Source: Russula earlei
Lineage: Eukaryota > Basidiomycota > Agaricomycetes > Russulales > Russulaceae
DNA length: 64,000 nt
Reading direction: 5' to 3'
Assembly: GCA_025769875.1 (NCBI GenBank)
Contig: JAGFNK010000095.1
Location: 62,001 to 126,000 of the forward strand
A model generated the notes under the pieces. It ran no database searches. It saw only the letters and a list, made by a program, of their open reading frames with translations, and had not been told where the DNA came from. Shown here one piece after another: positions 22,739 through 34,809 of the stretch. Positions within the stretch are counted from its first letter, which is position 1. Each line of letters begins with the position of its first letter. The translations under genes and the position numbers were made by a program.

Positions 22739-23999
22739 TCATTGGCCAGGCCATTCGACAACTTCTGCGGCCGAGACCATGTGTTCCTGGTCGTCGTCGT
22801 CTTCGAATTTGAGTTTGTAGTATGTCGTTCCCGAGTTCTGGACATGGTCAGCACGACAGTACGGTTCGGACGCTTTCGCGATCCATCGTCACTTACTCTA
22901 CCCTGGGTCGGGATGTCCTTTGGGGAAGCGATGACCTCTGCACGGTAGAAACAACTGGTGTCTGGGTATAGAGCCATGACTGTCGCCCCGGTGAGAAATT
23001 CCTGATAGGCACCTATGTGCGCAGGACTTCCCAGCGCGGCGTCTTTATCGGGGAGAGGGATGATCGACAGTGGGGTGCTTCTCAACGATGCAGAATAACG
23101 TCTTGTGAATAAATGAGCGAACCCATCCTTTATGGCATGACAGTAATCACATACAGCGGCTTGCCGTCTTCCTGGGGTTCGATGTCTTCCACGTCATAAC
23201 TGGGGACTCATGTCAAGTCACACATTGAGAGGCTGACGATTGCTGGACATACCGATATTTGTCTTGGTGCGACTTGACGATCCGTGCCATGATCCAAGTC
23301 GTATCCTCTGGATTGGTGCCATCTGCGGCCTTCCCAGAGCTTGGCGGATGGAAGGCAACCATTCTCCCTTCTTGTAGAGGCAGCTGTTTCAGTAGCGTTT
23401 CTCGGAGTGTTTCTCTGCGGGGCTTTGACTCGCGCAGGGAGGGCGTAGACGGCTGAGGGCCGGCAGATCCTCGTTGGGTAGGAGTGCTGGTATTGCGCGC
23501 ATTGCCCGTTAACCCCGGCGTTGGCGGTGTTGACGACGGTGGTGGTGAATGAGCGCCATGTCGTTTAGGTCGTTTCCCTATGGAAGCTGTGGAAGAGCGG
23601 GTCAGCTCTGCACGGATGTCTGGGTGAATGTCACATGCCAGGCGGGGTGGCTTCATTAGCTCTCCGCAACGCGAGAAGCACCTCGAGCCGCTCGAGGGCC
23701 TCATCAATGGACCTGGAGACAAGAAAGATGAGAATGGGCCTCCAGAATGCGACGTCAACGCGCGTGTACTTGACATCTCTGTCCGATTGCGTCTTGATAT
23801 CGCTCAGACCCGAGACCAGCTTCTTGTAATTCGCTTTGATGCCCTCGAGGCCCTCTGCCGGAAGTGCGTCGTCCGCAGGCCATGCGGAGATCAAACGATT
23901 TACGCGGTTGACGGTCTCCTGAGTGGACGAGTTGACCCCGAGATTGGATAGCGCAGATAAGGAGCCAGACCAATAATCGATCTCTGAGCGGTCTGACAT
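22739..23999 (-). CDS. sgf29: SGF29, SAGA-complex tandem Tudor protein
   Basis: Exons 23770-23999, 23639-23712, 23253-23586, 23155-23199, 22897-23101 and 22739-22837 encode 328 residues. The N-terminal half is helical with LPAEGLEGIKANYKKLVSG and IDEALERLEVLLALRR. A basic, Pro/Ser-rich linker follows, then the tandem Tudor region: EGRMVAFHPPS, TTWIMARIV, YDVEDIEPQEDGK, then ATVMALYPDTSCFYRAEVI and a final FEDDDDQEH...VVEWPG. SGF29 reads H3K4 methylation and anchors SAGA acetylation. The second intron (23587-23638, 52 nt, branch CTGAC) only keeps the frame if its donor is GC (GCATGT); no GT donor in the right phase exists. The first intron is a multiple of three, so its retention would not break the frame. 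Confidence 0.93.
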
Positions 24000-24387
24000 T
24001 ACGCTAGTCAGCGCTCCACGACCAGACGCTCTCGTGGATGCAATTCCCACCTTCGGTAGAAACAGGTCGTTTTCGATATGCCACGCCTACGTTCCATCCT
24101 GAAGTCTCTCTTGAGAGTCCTCGACCGATGGTGCGGCGAGTCGAATCCGCTCGTTCGGTTCGAACCGCCCGCGTTGGCCGACTTGCCAAATATGGTCGAC
24201 GCGTTTAGAACAGAACGAGATGCGCCTTTCATCATCTCTCGCCGTACTTTCAGTCCCTCCCTCAGCCAGTTATCGGCCCGAAAAATCTCGTTCAGCTATG
24301 TAGGGCATTTTCATATAAAGGGGTCCCTTTGTGTGCCCCCTCGTACCCCTTCTTCCCGTCTTTTCTCTCATAGATCTCCTCGTTATC
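24000..24387. promoter_or_regulatory. Divergent promoter region, SGF29 / zinc-finger gene
   Basis: A short head-to-head intergenic region. It contains a perfect 12-bp palindrome CGGTTCGAACCG at 24156-24167, a possible binding site for a dimeric factor, and a CT-rich stretch before the ATG at 24388. Assignment as regulatory is inference. Confidence 0.4.
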
Positions 24388-25682
24388 ATGTCCTCTCTTT
24401 CCTGCATTCCCGTCCTCGTGCTTCCCAATCGTCAAGATGGCCAGGACTCGTTGGTCCACCTTGAAGGCGATGCTCACACCACCATCCAGCACGCTGCAGG
24501 GAGCGAGCGCTCTCCTTTCCTTCCTTCGACTAGTCCTCCTACCACCTCAGTCAACTTTTCCTTTGACCAATGGACTGCGTTGTTCAACACGGATTGCTTC
24601 TCCAATGTATACCCAGGTGCTCCACACCCGGATCTCCCTTCCTACTGTGGATCTCAAGTTTCAGATTTACCTTCCTACTACTGGTGGTATGTGACCTTCG
24701 TCTCGCTACGCCTTTCATGCCCCGTCTGACCGCGTATCTCAGCACGCTCCCGTCATCAATGACATCTGATGATGTATCGCCATGTCATTCCTCCCCAGGC
24801 CAGCTCTCACACGCCTCGTTGAGCCCTTTTTCAATGGGCGATGTTAGTGTCCCAGACATAGCCGCTTCCATTCAACCATACCCCCATCCTATCGCTCCGT
24901 TGCTCCCGCCAGCCGTTACCCCTGGTTCATCTCTACCTGGACAGACTCTTGCCCCACCCGTTCTTCTACTAGATGAGCTGGTTACCACTAGCTGGCCCAA
25001 CGTCCTACCAAGCAGCTTTAGCTCCTCTTCTATACACATGGAGACCACCGCTCTTGGTCTATATCACCCCGATACCTCACAAAGCGTCGGTATCCCCTCG
25101 TTTCTAACCGAGGTAAAGGGTGACGCGCCACCACCGTCGCCCTCTGGGTGTGTTCCTTCCATTCATACCTCTGAGGGCTGGACGTTCCGGGCCGAAGATC
25201 CTGCTTCGAAAATGCGCCGGTCCAAAAGCGCCAGAAATGACAAGTCGCGGCCCTCTGACGCGGACATCGAGGCCTCTACCAGTGCATCCCGGATCGAATC
25301 CATGATCGAATGTAAGGAATGTGGGTATGTTCAGTCGAAGAAGCGCATGGGAGACTTCAGGCGTCATCTCAAGAAGCACGAGGCGGACCATTTGACCCGT
25401 GTCGTCTGTTGCGGTGTACCGTCTACCCACCTGGGTGTTGCCAGCTTGCTGCCGGGGCACCTCACGCGTTGGTACAATAACCATCCGTTTCACGGAGGTT
25501 GTGGCAGGTCGTATTCCAGGATGGACGCTCTTCAACGCCATCTGAAGAAATCGGGCTGCATTGGGGGTAGCTCGAAGGACCACCAGGCGTGGAGGAAACT
25601 TTATTTTTCCGACAAGACCTGCCGTTCCCATAGACGTGCAGTTTTGTCTGTCTCGGTATCTCCCCTTGAGCAGTCACCCTAA
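24388..25682 (+). CDS. C2H2-type zinc-finger protein
   Basis: Exons 24388-24686 and 24743-25682 (56-nt intron, GTATGT) encode 412 residues. The first about 250 residues are Ser/Pro-rich and low in order. Near residue 305 a C-x2-C...H-x3-H finger is visible (CKECGYVQ, then GDFRRHLKKH). Between the two fingers are several Cys and His (VVCCGVPSTH). A second finger-like unit is CGRSYSRMDALQRHLKKSGC, where the last ligand may be Cys. A basic stretch (RRSKSARNDKSR) before the fingers could be a nuclear signal. It is likely a sequence-specific transcription factor of a basidiomycete-expanded type; target unknown. Start ATG 24388 is the first in a frame that continues through the intron. Confidence 0.85.
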
Positions 25683-26306
25683 CTTTCCGCTTGTCTGATA
25701 TTCGACAGCCAATGTCCACTTGGCTTGTACTCCGATTCACACTCTATACATGACCCTTTCCTCCTCTTCTCCATTGTGCCGAATGCGCACTATGTTGATA
25801 CAATTCTGTTCTTTATCACATGCCCACGTACTCTCCTCTCCCTGACTGCTTCATAATGGCCGCATTGTGCTTTGCGTGCGTCGCTTATTCATCAAATATT
25901 CCTCCCCTTGAACTCTCCTCGTTTTCACGATTTAAGATCCCAACTCCGATTCGCGGATTTTATGACTTTGAAATCATGCTGTTCTTTCCTGTATATCAAA
26001 CAAAGAATAAAAAGAATCTCGACGGACCCATCGTCCTAACAACGTAGATAAAAGTGGGCCAGATTTGTACATAAATGGTAGGCGGAGCGGCCGCATTCTC
26101 GCGGCAATTTTATGATCATTTGACAAACGTCTCGAACTTTGCAAGGTTGAACATCATTCAAACAAGAACGAGAATAATAAAAAGAGGAAGTATGATTAGG
26201 ATGATATAAACGGAGTAAGATGAGGGAGCATCAAGTCGGTCAAAATGATCTATTTCTTGTCGGCAGTAGTAATGGCGAGACAAAAGACCAATGCGCCCCA
26301 AGATGT
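25683..26306. other. Convergent intergenic region
   Basis: 3' flanks of the zinc-finger and FHA genes, AT-richer than the coding neighbours. No gene is seen. Confidence 0.6.
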
Positions 26307-27538
26307 TCATGATACTTCGTCGTGAAGGAGAACATATTCTCTATTGGATGTTCCGAATTTTATCACTAGATACTCGATCAGCTCTCAAATATATGAGATC
26401 ACAGCTCTCGTATTAAACGCACTATCGCTAGCTCTGAGCTCGTAATAGCGAGATGTCGGGATTGCTTCACCATTTACATGTGTGCCGTTGGTAGATTCAA
26501 GGTCGATGACAAAAGGCCTATAAAACGTTAACACGAACGCAGACAGCGAAGGTAGGACTTGCTTTATGACCCCTTTTGAATTGCCGGATTCATCCTTCTC
26601 CTGAACGATCCGGTCTGTAGACACCGCAGTGAGCGCACATTACGGTGGAGGAGATGAAGCTAGGTACACTGGATCACAGCATGCTGCTTCGAGCACGAGG
26701 GATGTTCAAGGGGTATGTCTGTAACCGCGCGATCACGACCTATGAGGTACGCACTTTGGCGATGGATATGGAGCAGATCTATGCGACGCGTTCTGAATTC
26801 AACGGCGGAAAAAACAGAAATCGGACAGAAGGGAGCGCGCCACGCACCGACTTGCTCATCGCCCTTGAAAACGTAAAGCCTCCACCCTACGAGGGGCTTT
26901 CGAGCCTCGGGCGGTTCGTTGTACTTGAGCAAGGTGCTCGTCCCGTCCGCCTTCCTGACCGTGTTCGTCGCCGCCGCGAGCAAGCCCGACGGGGCAAAGT
27001 TGGGTTTCGTCTTGTCCTCGCGCGGGGCGGAGGCCGAGCGAGACCGGGAACGAGAATGAGGACGCGAGCGTCGGGGGGACGCAGAGCGCCGCGATGAGCC
27101 CTTGCGCCGCTCTTCGTCGTCGCGGTCACGACGGTCGCCGCCGTCTCGCAGACGGTTGTTCCTATCAGGGTGATCCGCCCGCCCCTGCCTGGAGCGGAGG
27201 GCGGTGTCGTCGTCGTCGCCGTCGCCGCCGCCGCCGCCATCGTCGCGTGGGCCGACGTATCGGCGGTCTCTGACCTCGTCCCTTCTCCGTCTGCCGCCAT
27301 CATCATAACCGTCGTAGCCGCCCGTTCTTCTCGGCCTGTCGTCCCCCCTTCGTCCGTCGTCGTGGTGGCCTCGTCGCGTGTCACGTTCCGAGAGCCCCCC
27401 TCGTTCCCTGTGGCCGTCGCGTGATTCCCGGTCTGGGCCGCGTCTGTAGCCATCCGTGTCTGCGCGACGGCTGCGGTACCTGTCCCCGTCGTCAGAGTAT
27501 CTCCTGAACGAGCCTGGTGAAGGAGTGCGCCGTGGCAT
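26307..27538 (-). CDS. FHA-domain splicing factor, SNIP1/Pml1-like
   Basis: Exons 26848-27538, 26668-26778, 26563-26614, 26423-26517 and 26307-26365 encode 335 residues. The first about 170 are Arg/Asp/Gly/Ser-rich, with RS-type dipeptides (SRRSASPRRSRPHSRSRSRS) typical of splicing proteins. Then comes LLKYNEPPEARKP, WRLYVFKG and the FHA domain: YLIGRD, HPSCSKQHAVIQ, DLESTNGT, ASDMIKFG. The FHA domain binds phospho-threonine. SNIP1/Pml1 belongs to the RES complex that promotes splicing and pre-mRNA retention. The third intron (26518-26562, 45 nt) has a GC donor with perfect GCAAGT consensus; it joins GVI-K-PF in the expected frame. The other introns are 69, 53 and 57 nt. Confidence 0.93.
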
Positions 27539-28465
27539 TGCTGAGAGGAGGGAGCTTAGCTGTTGAGATCGAAGATGCGGATAAGGCTTAAAATAATGTC
27601 GTGTATAGCGCGCGGCGTGGCGTGGCGCTTTCCCCCCAGCCATCGACGTCAGCCTCATGATCAGCTCAGGTATCTAGCCACCTCCCTGACCTCATCGTAT
27701 ATGTTCGATTGGGATGAATAGTCCCCATCCCACTCCCCCGATCCTTCCCTCACGTATAGGGCGGCGACTCATGAACTCGCACGCGTCGTACTGCCCGGGT
27801 TGGGTTTCTACCGACCCACGTTGTGACCCAAATCGACCTGGCGTTTGGTTCGAACCCCCCGGGTCCATTGTGCTCGCACCTGAGCTTTGAGTTCCCCGCT
27901 TTCCCCCTAGTTCTCTCTCCATTTGCCTCTGCGGCCTATAGGAACATTTTTCACGAGTATTCGCCGTGGCCTACGTTCACCTTCATGGGAAATGTTCAGT
28001 GCCTAATTTATTCTCAAGACCAGGGGGTACAACTCGGCTGCGCCATAGAGAAACTCGCGCTGGGACAATAGTTTTTGGGGGTAGCTGGACCAGCCTGTCT
28101 TACATCTTGCCAGATACGTTCACTCGTATGGCCGGTTGGGGCATTTGATATGACAACGCAGGCCGGTTTGCATTTTGTGCTCGGTAGTCTGGGGTTTTGC
28201 TCTTATCCTCTCACTGCGTGCTCTTAATGTTGTGAATGACCAATAGCTCAGGCCCAGCGTTATATGTTCTACCCGCAGTCTATTTTACGCACATCATCAC
28301 GGTAGACATATATAGGTAATACAGCAACTACTATACGAGTGCCAAAGTTTAGATACGTAGGACCTAAGGTTAGATGTGGGCTGACAATAGTTTGTCGATA
28401 CAAACGCCCCAAAGAGTGTTGCTGGCTCTTGCTCGAGAGTTAACCCTTGGCGGGTATGTGCTGGC
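27539..28465. other. Intergenic, no gene supported
   Basis: 5' region of the FHA gene and 3' region of lipase copy 1. No frame over 85 codons with a motif is present. Confidence 0.6.
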
Positions 28466-29670
28466 TTATGGGGTGCAAGCCTTCGTACCGATAAAGATAC
28501 CATTGTAAGGGCCGCTGTGGTCATCTACGTTTCCGTGCCCAACGTTCGGGACCATGTGATTGGTGCATCGCAGTCCCACCGTATTGTCAGGGCCTATGAT
28601 GAAAATGAAAGGTGACATCAGCACGAATAGGAAAGCGAGGAACGTGTAGGGCTACTTGCCGGGGCAAATATATACACTTCCATCCTGATCGATATGGATT
28701 TCTCCGCTGGGGTGCCTAAAGCCAAGCGCACGGCCAGGGATGATGGGGACTGGATCTCGCTTATTATTTATCCTCGTAAAGTCTGAGACCTGAGAATCAA
28801 AGAACGTTGCCCAGGCTTGATTCCCAACGCGCGGTGTCCCAAAGGTGACACCTCGGACAGTAGTGTCTGCAGGCAGATTAAGTTTCATGTACAACGAATC
28901 AAGTTCCGCGACAGCTCCACCAAGCGAATGACCAACCTACAGATATAATGAGAAGTAAGTGCGGCGCTCTAATGGGTAATCATGAACATTAGCAAGACGT
29001 ACGAGAACCACGTGAGTCGAAGAATGCGCGACCATTAATCGTTTGACTTCTGCGAGGATGGGGCGTGCAGACTTTTTGTGCTCTTTCGCAAACCCCGAGT
29101 GGACTTTAACATCGGCAGGGATGCCGAGAAAGAGGTCAGGGTCAGGAACGATGAAGTCGATTTCCAGGTCGGTGAAAACAGCCAAGCTGTAAAGTGTTGA
29201 AAGCGTGACAGACTTCTCGAGATAAGTGAGACACACAACTCTGAGGGATCTGTGCCTTGGTGGGCTACCACCACCGCAGACTGGGCAGGCCAGTACCCAA
29301 CGTAAACTAGAAATCTTTTTCAGGTTATGGTTGGTGAAGTCGTTGGGACGCTCACAGAACTGAGTACCATCTCCATCTCCACCAGTCAAGGAGGGCATGA
29401 AGCCAGGAAGAGCATCGCAAGAACCTTCACCGTCATCGATAGGCCAGTGAAGGAGCGAAGGATTAGGAGGAACTAACCGCCGCATTTCCATCCATCAATC
29501 TTGTTCGGGTTGCAATACGCAGCCCGCGCAAATTCGATGTATGGTGTAAATCCATCCAACTGACGGTCAGCAAGTCCAGTCACGTTGCCACCGCTGATGT
29601 TGAAAGGTTGCTGATAGCTGCTGGACAACCCAGCGGCCATGGAAAACATCGGGTGGAAAGGCAACCACAT
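28466..29670 (-). CDS. Class 3 lipase / feruloyl-esterase-like, copy 1
   Basis: Exons 29478-29670, 29356-29424, 29237-29306, 29003-29186, 28660-28936 and 28466-28593 (193, 69, 70, 184, 277, 128 nt) encode 306 residues. Landmarks: YIEFARAAYC, WKCGG, TGGDGDGTQF, VVVAHQGTDP (oxyanion region), nucleophile VGHSLGGAVAELD, FGTPRVGNQAWA, RDPVPIIPG (Asp) and a C-terminal VDDHSGPY (His). The N-terminus is short and hydrophobic, so export is likely; substrate could be triacylglycerol or ester-linked phenolics. The last intron (28594-28659) needs a GC donor, GCAAGT; in the paralog at 34810-36017 the same junction is GTGAGC. All other junctions and exon lengths are identical between the two. Start ATG 29670 matches the start of the paralog. 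Confidence 0.92.
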
Positions 29671-31704
29671 GGCTTAGATCGTAGGTGTGAACGAAGGGTA
29701 AGAGTCTGTAGAGTCAGTGGACATGGAAAGGCCGGTTTAGAACAAGCCTAAGATCAATATATTTAGGAGAGAGGCAGTGAGAAGGCCTGAAGGATTTGTA
29801 CTCCCGCGGATTTCGAACGTGCCCAGTCGTCACAAAATTCATCGCGGGAACCTTCCAGCACCCCGATAGTCGCTCACTCTCGATGTATTGCAACCCTGTG
29901 TACCAGTGCATGGACATCAAGAGATCGTAGGACGCTTGGTTACGAGTGGAAGCGGAGGCTGACAGTGCGCAATGGGTCGGTGATAAAGGGCACAGATGCC
30001 TCGTCTCACCAAACAGTGCCAAGGTAGTATTTACCAAGGTTTTCACCTGCGAAGAGAGGGCCGTGTGACGAGACATCATACCACAGAGCGCTGTCTGGCC
30101 GATACGGCCATCTTTGCTCCAAATGCATTCGCATGGTGGAATACCTTTATATCATAAATTTTCACATCACCGCGGCCGGTTTGACTGCACCTGTTTTGTG
30201 TGGCTTCTCCGGCGTCTGGTTCAAACGAGAAACGAAGAAACAGCGCGGTCAGATTCCAATGATGCGAGAAACGCGTGAGGGACAGCATGCCCTGCATCAC
30301 CCGGGACCACGTTGGATGAGTTGATGGACTGGATTGTGGCACGTCACGCCGGCGCTAATGCCGTTGTTGCGACGCGGAGATCTACGCGTTTACGGACCAC
30401 CACCAGTCAAGAGGACGCCTTTGGAAAATTTCAGTAGGGAGTGCAGATGGGCGTATCATATCCTCACATCACACGCTCCATGAGCCATAGGCATCACCCT
30501 TGCAACGTTTGGTTTGTCTTCGTCTTTCAACTCCCTTTGGCTGTTCTGTTGCTTGTCACCGTTCATTTATGTACCGTAGTCAGTGGCTTAGGCCCCTCAG
30601 GCCCCTCGTGCAAGCTGCGCACGTTTATTGAAGTCAGGTTTATTGCCATTGTCCTCCATGGGAGGTTAGTCATGGTTTTCAACCTTCGAGCATGGCTAAC
30701 ACTTTCTTACAGGGCGATCTCTAATGCGCTCTCTCGAAATTTCATGCCATTTATCAAGGTTGCTATCACCAACGAGCAGGAAGTGGAACTCAACCGGAGA
30801 CACCAAACCTCCTGCTGCTGGCATTACAGTACTACAGCTGGTCAGTATGCATGGAATCCGAATCGAGCCAGGGTCGTTGCTAAGGGTTTGACTTCCCTCT
30901 CCCTCCTCAACGTATGCATAACACCCTTTCGGCCTATCTCAAGTCCCACCCTTCCTTAAGGAATGTCCCCACTTGACAATGGCAGGTTGAGCAAGATTAC
31001 TTGATGCGTTTGTGATCAAGACAAGCTTTGTTCCATATTCTATCGCCATTACCAGCCCAAATATCTGTGTACGCTTTACCACAAAGCAAGCACACCTCCG
31101 TATACCTCTCATTTATATCGTGGGTGTGATGAACGTGGCAATGAGGTTGCCAGCATTAGGCCAATAATGAGAATTATGACCGACGTGTTGCACGCGGCGC
31201 TATTACCAATCACCATTCTTTTTTCTTACTTACTCTACTCTCATGATCTAGATTATCAGACCGCTAGAGGCAGGTGAAGAGTATTTTAATGTGCTGCAGC
31301 GGTACTTTGTCACTACAACATTAACTCACCCCCGAGCCCAAAGTTGTTCGTGTCTTCGACGATCGCCGGCTTGGGAAATCGATGTTCTAGGGGTGTAGCT
31401 TCAAAACAGAATTCTCATCAAGCTGGTCTAAGCCCCGGTCAATTATATCTGCTATACTCGTCCAAGCCACTTGGGTCGTCCGACTATTTCTTGGCCTCAT
31501 AACTCGTCGTCTTGTCCACCGGACGTCATAATGCTGTTCTCAACACTGGGGTTAGGGGTGCCTTTTGATGGGTCAGTCTGAAACAGAATTTGGTATTCTA
31601 AGTTTTGGCGACATCCAACGACCAGCGACCACCAGTCTCGGGTTCTAAATCTTGACGTAGAGTCAAACTTATTTCCCAGTCGAAAGCAGGCCTTTCTACA
31701 TCCA
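29671..31704. other. Intergenic between lipase copy 1 and Prm10-like gene
   Basis: About 2 kb with no supported gene. The plus frame 30441-30959 and minus frames 29714-30079 and 30076-30342 lack motifs and splice partners. A short stretch near 30108-30130 (TTTGCTCCAAATG...) resembles 36904-36930 upstream of lipase copy 2, so part of the upstream region may have been duplicated with the gene. Confidence 0.5.
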
Positions 31705-34214
31705 ATGCCGTCTCTTCAACCCAATTCCTGTAACGGCAACAATGTTGCACGGATCACTAACGAATTCATAAATGTCAGATCGGATGATGAGTATGGACAA
31801 AGCGTCCACGAACCTTTCCATCCCACTGTTGCTCTTCAACCTCCGCGAGCCGCGGTGAACCGGGTCAGCCGAATCCCGACTGCGGAACCCAGCCAGCAAG
31901 AGAGTTCGGAGCACCACCTCCCAATCACCCCTCTTGGGGCTGCTACCATTCCTCAGGTTCATCTCTCTCCTGATGATGTCACTGACGCACGCCGTGCCTC
32001 GGATTCCAGCGAGAGGACCCTCTATGATCAGACTGAAGAAGAAATGCAACACTCTCTTAACAGAGTCTCTCTATCATCTTATCAACATCCGAATGACATC
32101 CCATGCCCCCCAAATGTGTACACTTCTGGCGATCCCCCTTGTTCGTCTGTGACACGTCGCGCTGGATATAGGCCGTCTCTAGTCAACAATGACGACCGAT
32201 CCCATTTTCTTGACGAGGATGATATGCTGCCCGATGATGTTTGCCGTGAGCCCCCTCGTCATCACGGTGTCGTATCTAGTCTTCTCGAACTCTCTCGCGT
32301 GTCGCGTTCGAATCCCAGATGGGATATTGATGCACTTTCTCACTCTCGCTCGGGATCCCTTAGCATGGCTGGACCCTGATATTCGCCCACGTCTCTCGCG
32401 TTGGTACTCACTTGGCGGGTATGACGCTGACGACCCGAGGGTAACCGGTGCAACGCGCGAGTTGCTAGATGATCCTGCAGATCTCGAGAGGAATGTCAAG
32501 GATCAGATGGACCTGCGGTCTATGAGTTACAAACAACGACGCAAAGAGGCTCAGAATATCAAGATCCGCTTCTTTGTGACATGTACGTTTGGATCATGGC
32601 GCTGTACCGAATATGCTCATGGTTGATGATATGAAGCTCTTCTCAATCGCCAGCAGTTTGTCATGAAACTTGCGCGCGCGCTGATGACATTTGGTGCCCC
32701 TTCTCACCGCATAGAGTCGCAGCTTGTCGCTGCGGCCCGCATTCTCGAGGTCGATGCTGAGTTCATCCACCTTCCTAACACCTTCCTCGTGTCCTTCGCG
32801 GATCCGGATACATCCACCTCCGAGACGCACTTCATCAAGTGTTCTGGTCGGCTTGCGCTTGGCAACCTGAAAATGGTGCATCAAATATACCGCCAGGTGC
32901 TACATGACGAGATAAGCGCGAAGCGAGCCACTGATAGCCTCGATGCTCTGCTCAATTCCAAGCCAATATATTCATGTTTGGACCCGCTGCGCGGTTGCCT
33001 TCTGTCTTTCTGCATTGATCTGCCCATTGGCATTTGGAGGGTCCATTGTGGATATGTTCATCGCAGGGTTCGGGGCGCTTGTTCTCAGCTCGTTGCAGCT
33101 CACAGTCGTTGTGAAGAGCCAATTGTACGCGAATGTGTTCGAGTGAGTGCATCGTCATCGCAACCCCTCGTCATTTATACTTGCCTTTCTCCAGGATCAC
33201 CATCGCCATTTTTATTTCATTTTTAGCTCGTGCCTTGAGTAGCATTCGCAGCGAGTTGTTTTGCTACACGGCCATTTCGTCTGCCGGAATTGTCTGCATT
33301 CTTCCGGGATACCTCATCCGTATGTGCGTAACTTTGAGCTTGGGCTCTTGCCTGACATGTTTTCAGTGAGCAGCTCTCTCGAGCTGGCCTCAAAGAATAT
33401 GCTCTGCGGCTCTGTAAAAATGGTCTACGCCTTGATCTACACCCTGTTCCTCGGCTTCGGCCTTCAGATTGGCTCTGACTTCTACCTCTTGTTTAACCCT
33501 TCCGAACGGCATCGTCTGTCCTCCCTTGCGAACTCGCTTTCGCATACCACTGCCTTTTCTGGTACCTTTGTCTCAGGACAACTCGACGCGCTTTGCTGAG
33601 AGTCAGGCTTTGTTTGGCACCTTCGCCTTCACAAATCGTACGTCGCTGGACCAGATCCACATCATCGAAGGATGCCACCGCCTGCCCGAGTTCCCTTGGT
33701 ACCTGCAACCGTTCCCTTTCTGGTCTCAGTTCATCACCGTCCCTGCGTTCTCAGTCCTCAGCTCGATGGGTAACCTCCAGCCATGGCGCTCCTGGGACCT
33801 CGTCGTCATGGTCATCATCTCGTGCATCTCGTTCGCCGCGAACAAAACCGCGAACCATTTCATTTTCAACAGGTCAGATGTGGTATCGGCAATAGGTGCC
33901 TTTGCCGTCGGGGTGCTGGGGAACGTCTACTCGCGCCGGTTCGGAGGTACCGCCTTCACGGCAATGGTTACCGGTGTGCTATTTCTGGTCCCGGTCCGTG
34001 GTTTTTTCTCTCTGGTCATGGTCATTTGTTCAATTAGTTGTGGTTGTAGTCCGGGCTTTCCCAAGCTGGAGGGCTCACTGCGTCCGGCAGTGGTATTGAC
34101 ATTGGCGGCGCCATGATTGCCGTTACGATCGGTATAACGGTGGGACTTTTTATGAGCCAGGCGCTCGTATATACATTTGGAACACGCAAGAACGCGGCGA
34201 TCTTTTCATTCTGA
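31705..34214 (+). CDS. Prm10/ThrE-family multispanning membrane protein, two apparent +1 frameshifts
   Basis: Exons 31705-32266, 32319-32582, 32637-33142, 33194-33319, 33367-33993 and 34050-34214. The N-terminal 190 residues are disordered and Ser/Pro-rich. Then DDPRVTGATRELLDDP, FGAPSHRIESQL and FIHLPNTFLVSFADPDT form the cytosolic DUF1212/ThrE part. About ten membrane helices follow (FGGSIVDMFIAGFG, ISSAGIVCILPGYLI, SLELASKNMLCGSVKM, NHFIFNRSDVVSAIGAF, RRFGGTAF). Yeast Prm10 is pheromone-regulated; bacterial ThrE exports threonine. The frame jumps by one base after KPIY (about 32,970, extra T in TATATTCAT) and again near 33,571 (GTCTCAG). Elsewhere family patches are intact, so these are either recent disabling indels or assembly errors. 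The first intron junction (32267-32318) is the least certain. Confidence 0.85.
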
Positions 34215-34809
34215 CCCATGTCTACTGGCCTGATCCTTCTTGGCTCGTTTCATGCTATGACGTCGTCCTGTATATTACTGTTGTGCCCTGTGTCATGCAT
34301 GAATGACAATCGATAGTATCATACAATGTTGATCTATTATTTCAATATCCGAATCGCACTGGCGAGGTCACTAATCATGAATGCCGGCTACCAGGTCATG
34401 TACCCTACCCGAGAATCCCCTACCAACTTCCATATCATAGTCAAGAGATTTTTCACAGTGGACGATCATGTAAATTTTAGGAAGGGATGTTGCCAGTGCT
34501 TGTCCAACACCCCCTGGACAATGGCATCTACCAGGGTATTCTATACTACTACTCTCAGGCCTCTACATCAAGCCAATTGCATGGACCCCAAAATGTTCAG
34601 TCACCATTCGAGTGACAGAGCTTACATGTCTATCACAGAGGGCAACCCTAAGTCAATTCTTGTACTTACTAGATCAGGCAACACACTTGTGCTGAATCGA
34701 ATCCATTGCTATCCAACATTAACATCACAATCTCTACAGGATGTATGTATAACTACTACCATTTCTGAGGTACATGCCTGAGGAAGATCGGAGTTCCTCG
34801 TCGGTCGTC
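34215..34809. other. Convergent intergenic region
   Basis: AT-rich 3' flanks of the Prm10-like gene and lipase copy 2. No gene is seen. Confidence 0.6.

Noticed and set aside
24156..24167. CGGTTCGAACCG read as a tRNA B box
   Set aside because: No A box or stems around it; it is simply a palindrome in a divergent promoter.
26645..27097. 150-codon plus-strand frame opposite the FHA gene
   Set aside because: Shadow of the Arg/Asp-rich exon on the minus strand, which has conserved FHA motifs and splice sites.
30441..30959. 172-codon plus-strand frame between lipase 1 and the Prm10-like gene
   Set aside because: No motif, poor codon character, contains sequences that look like intron borders without partners.
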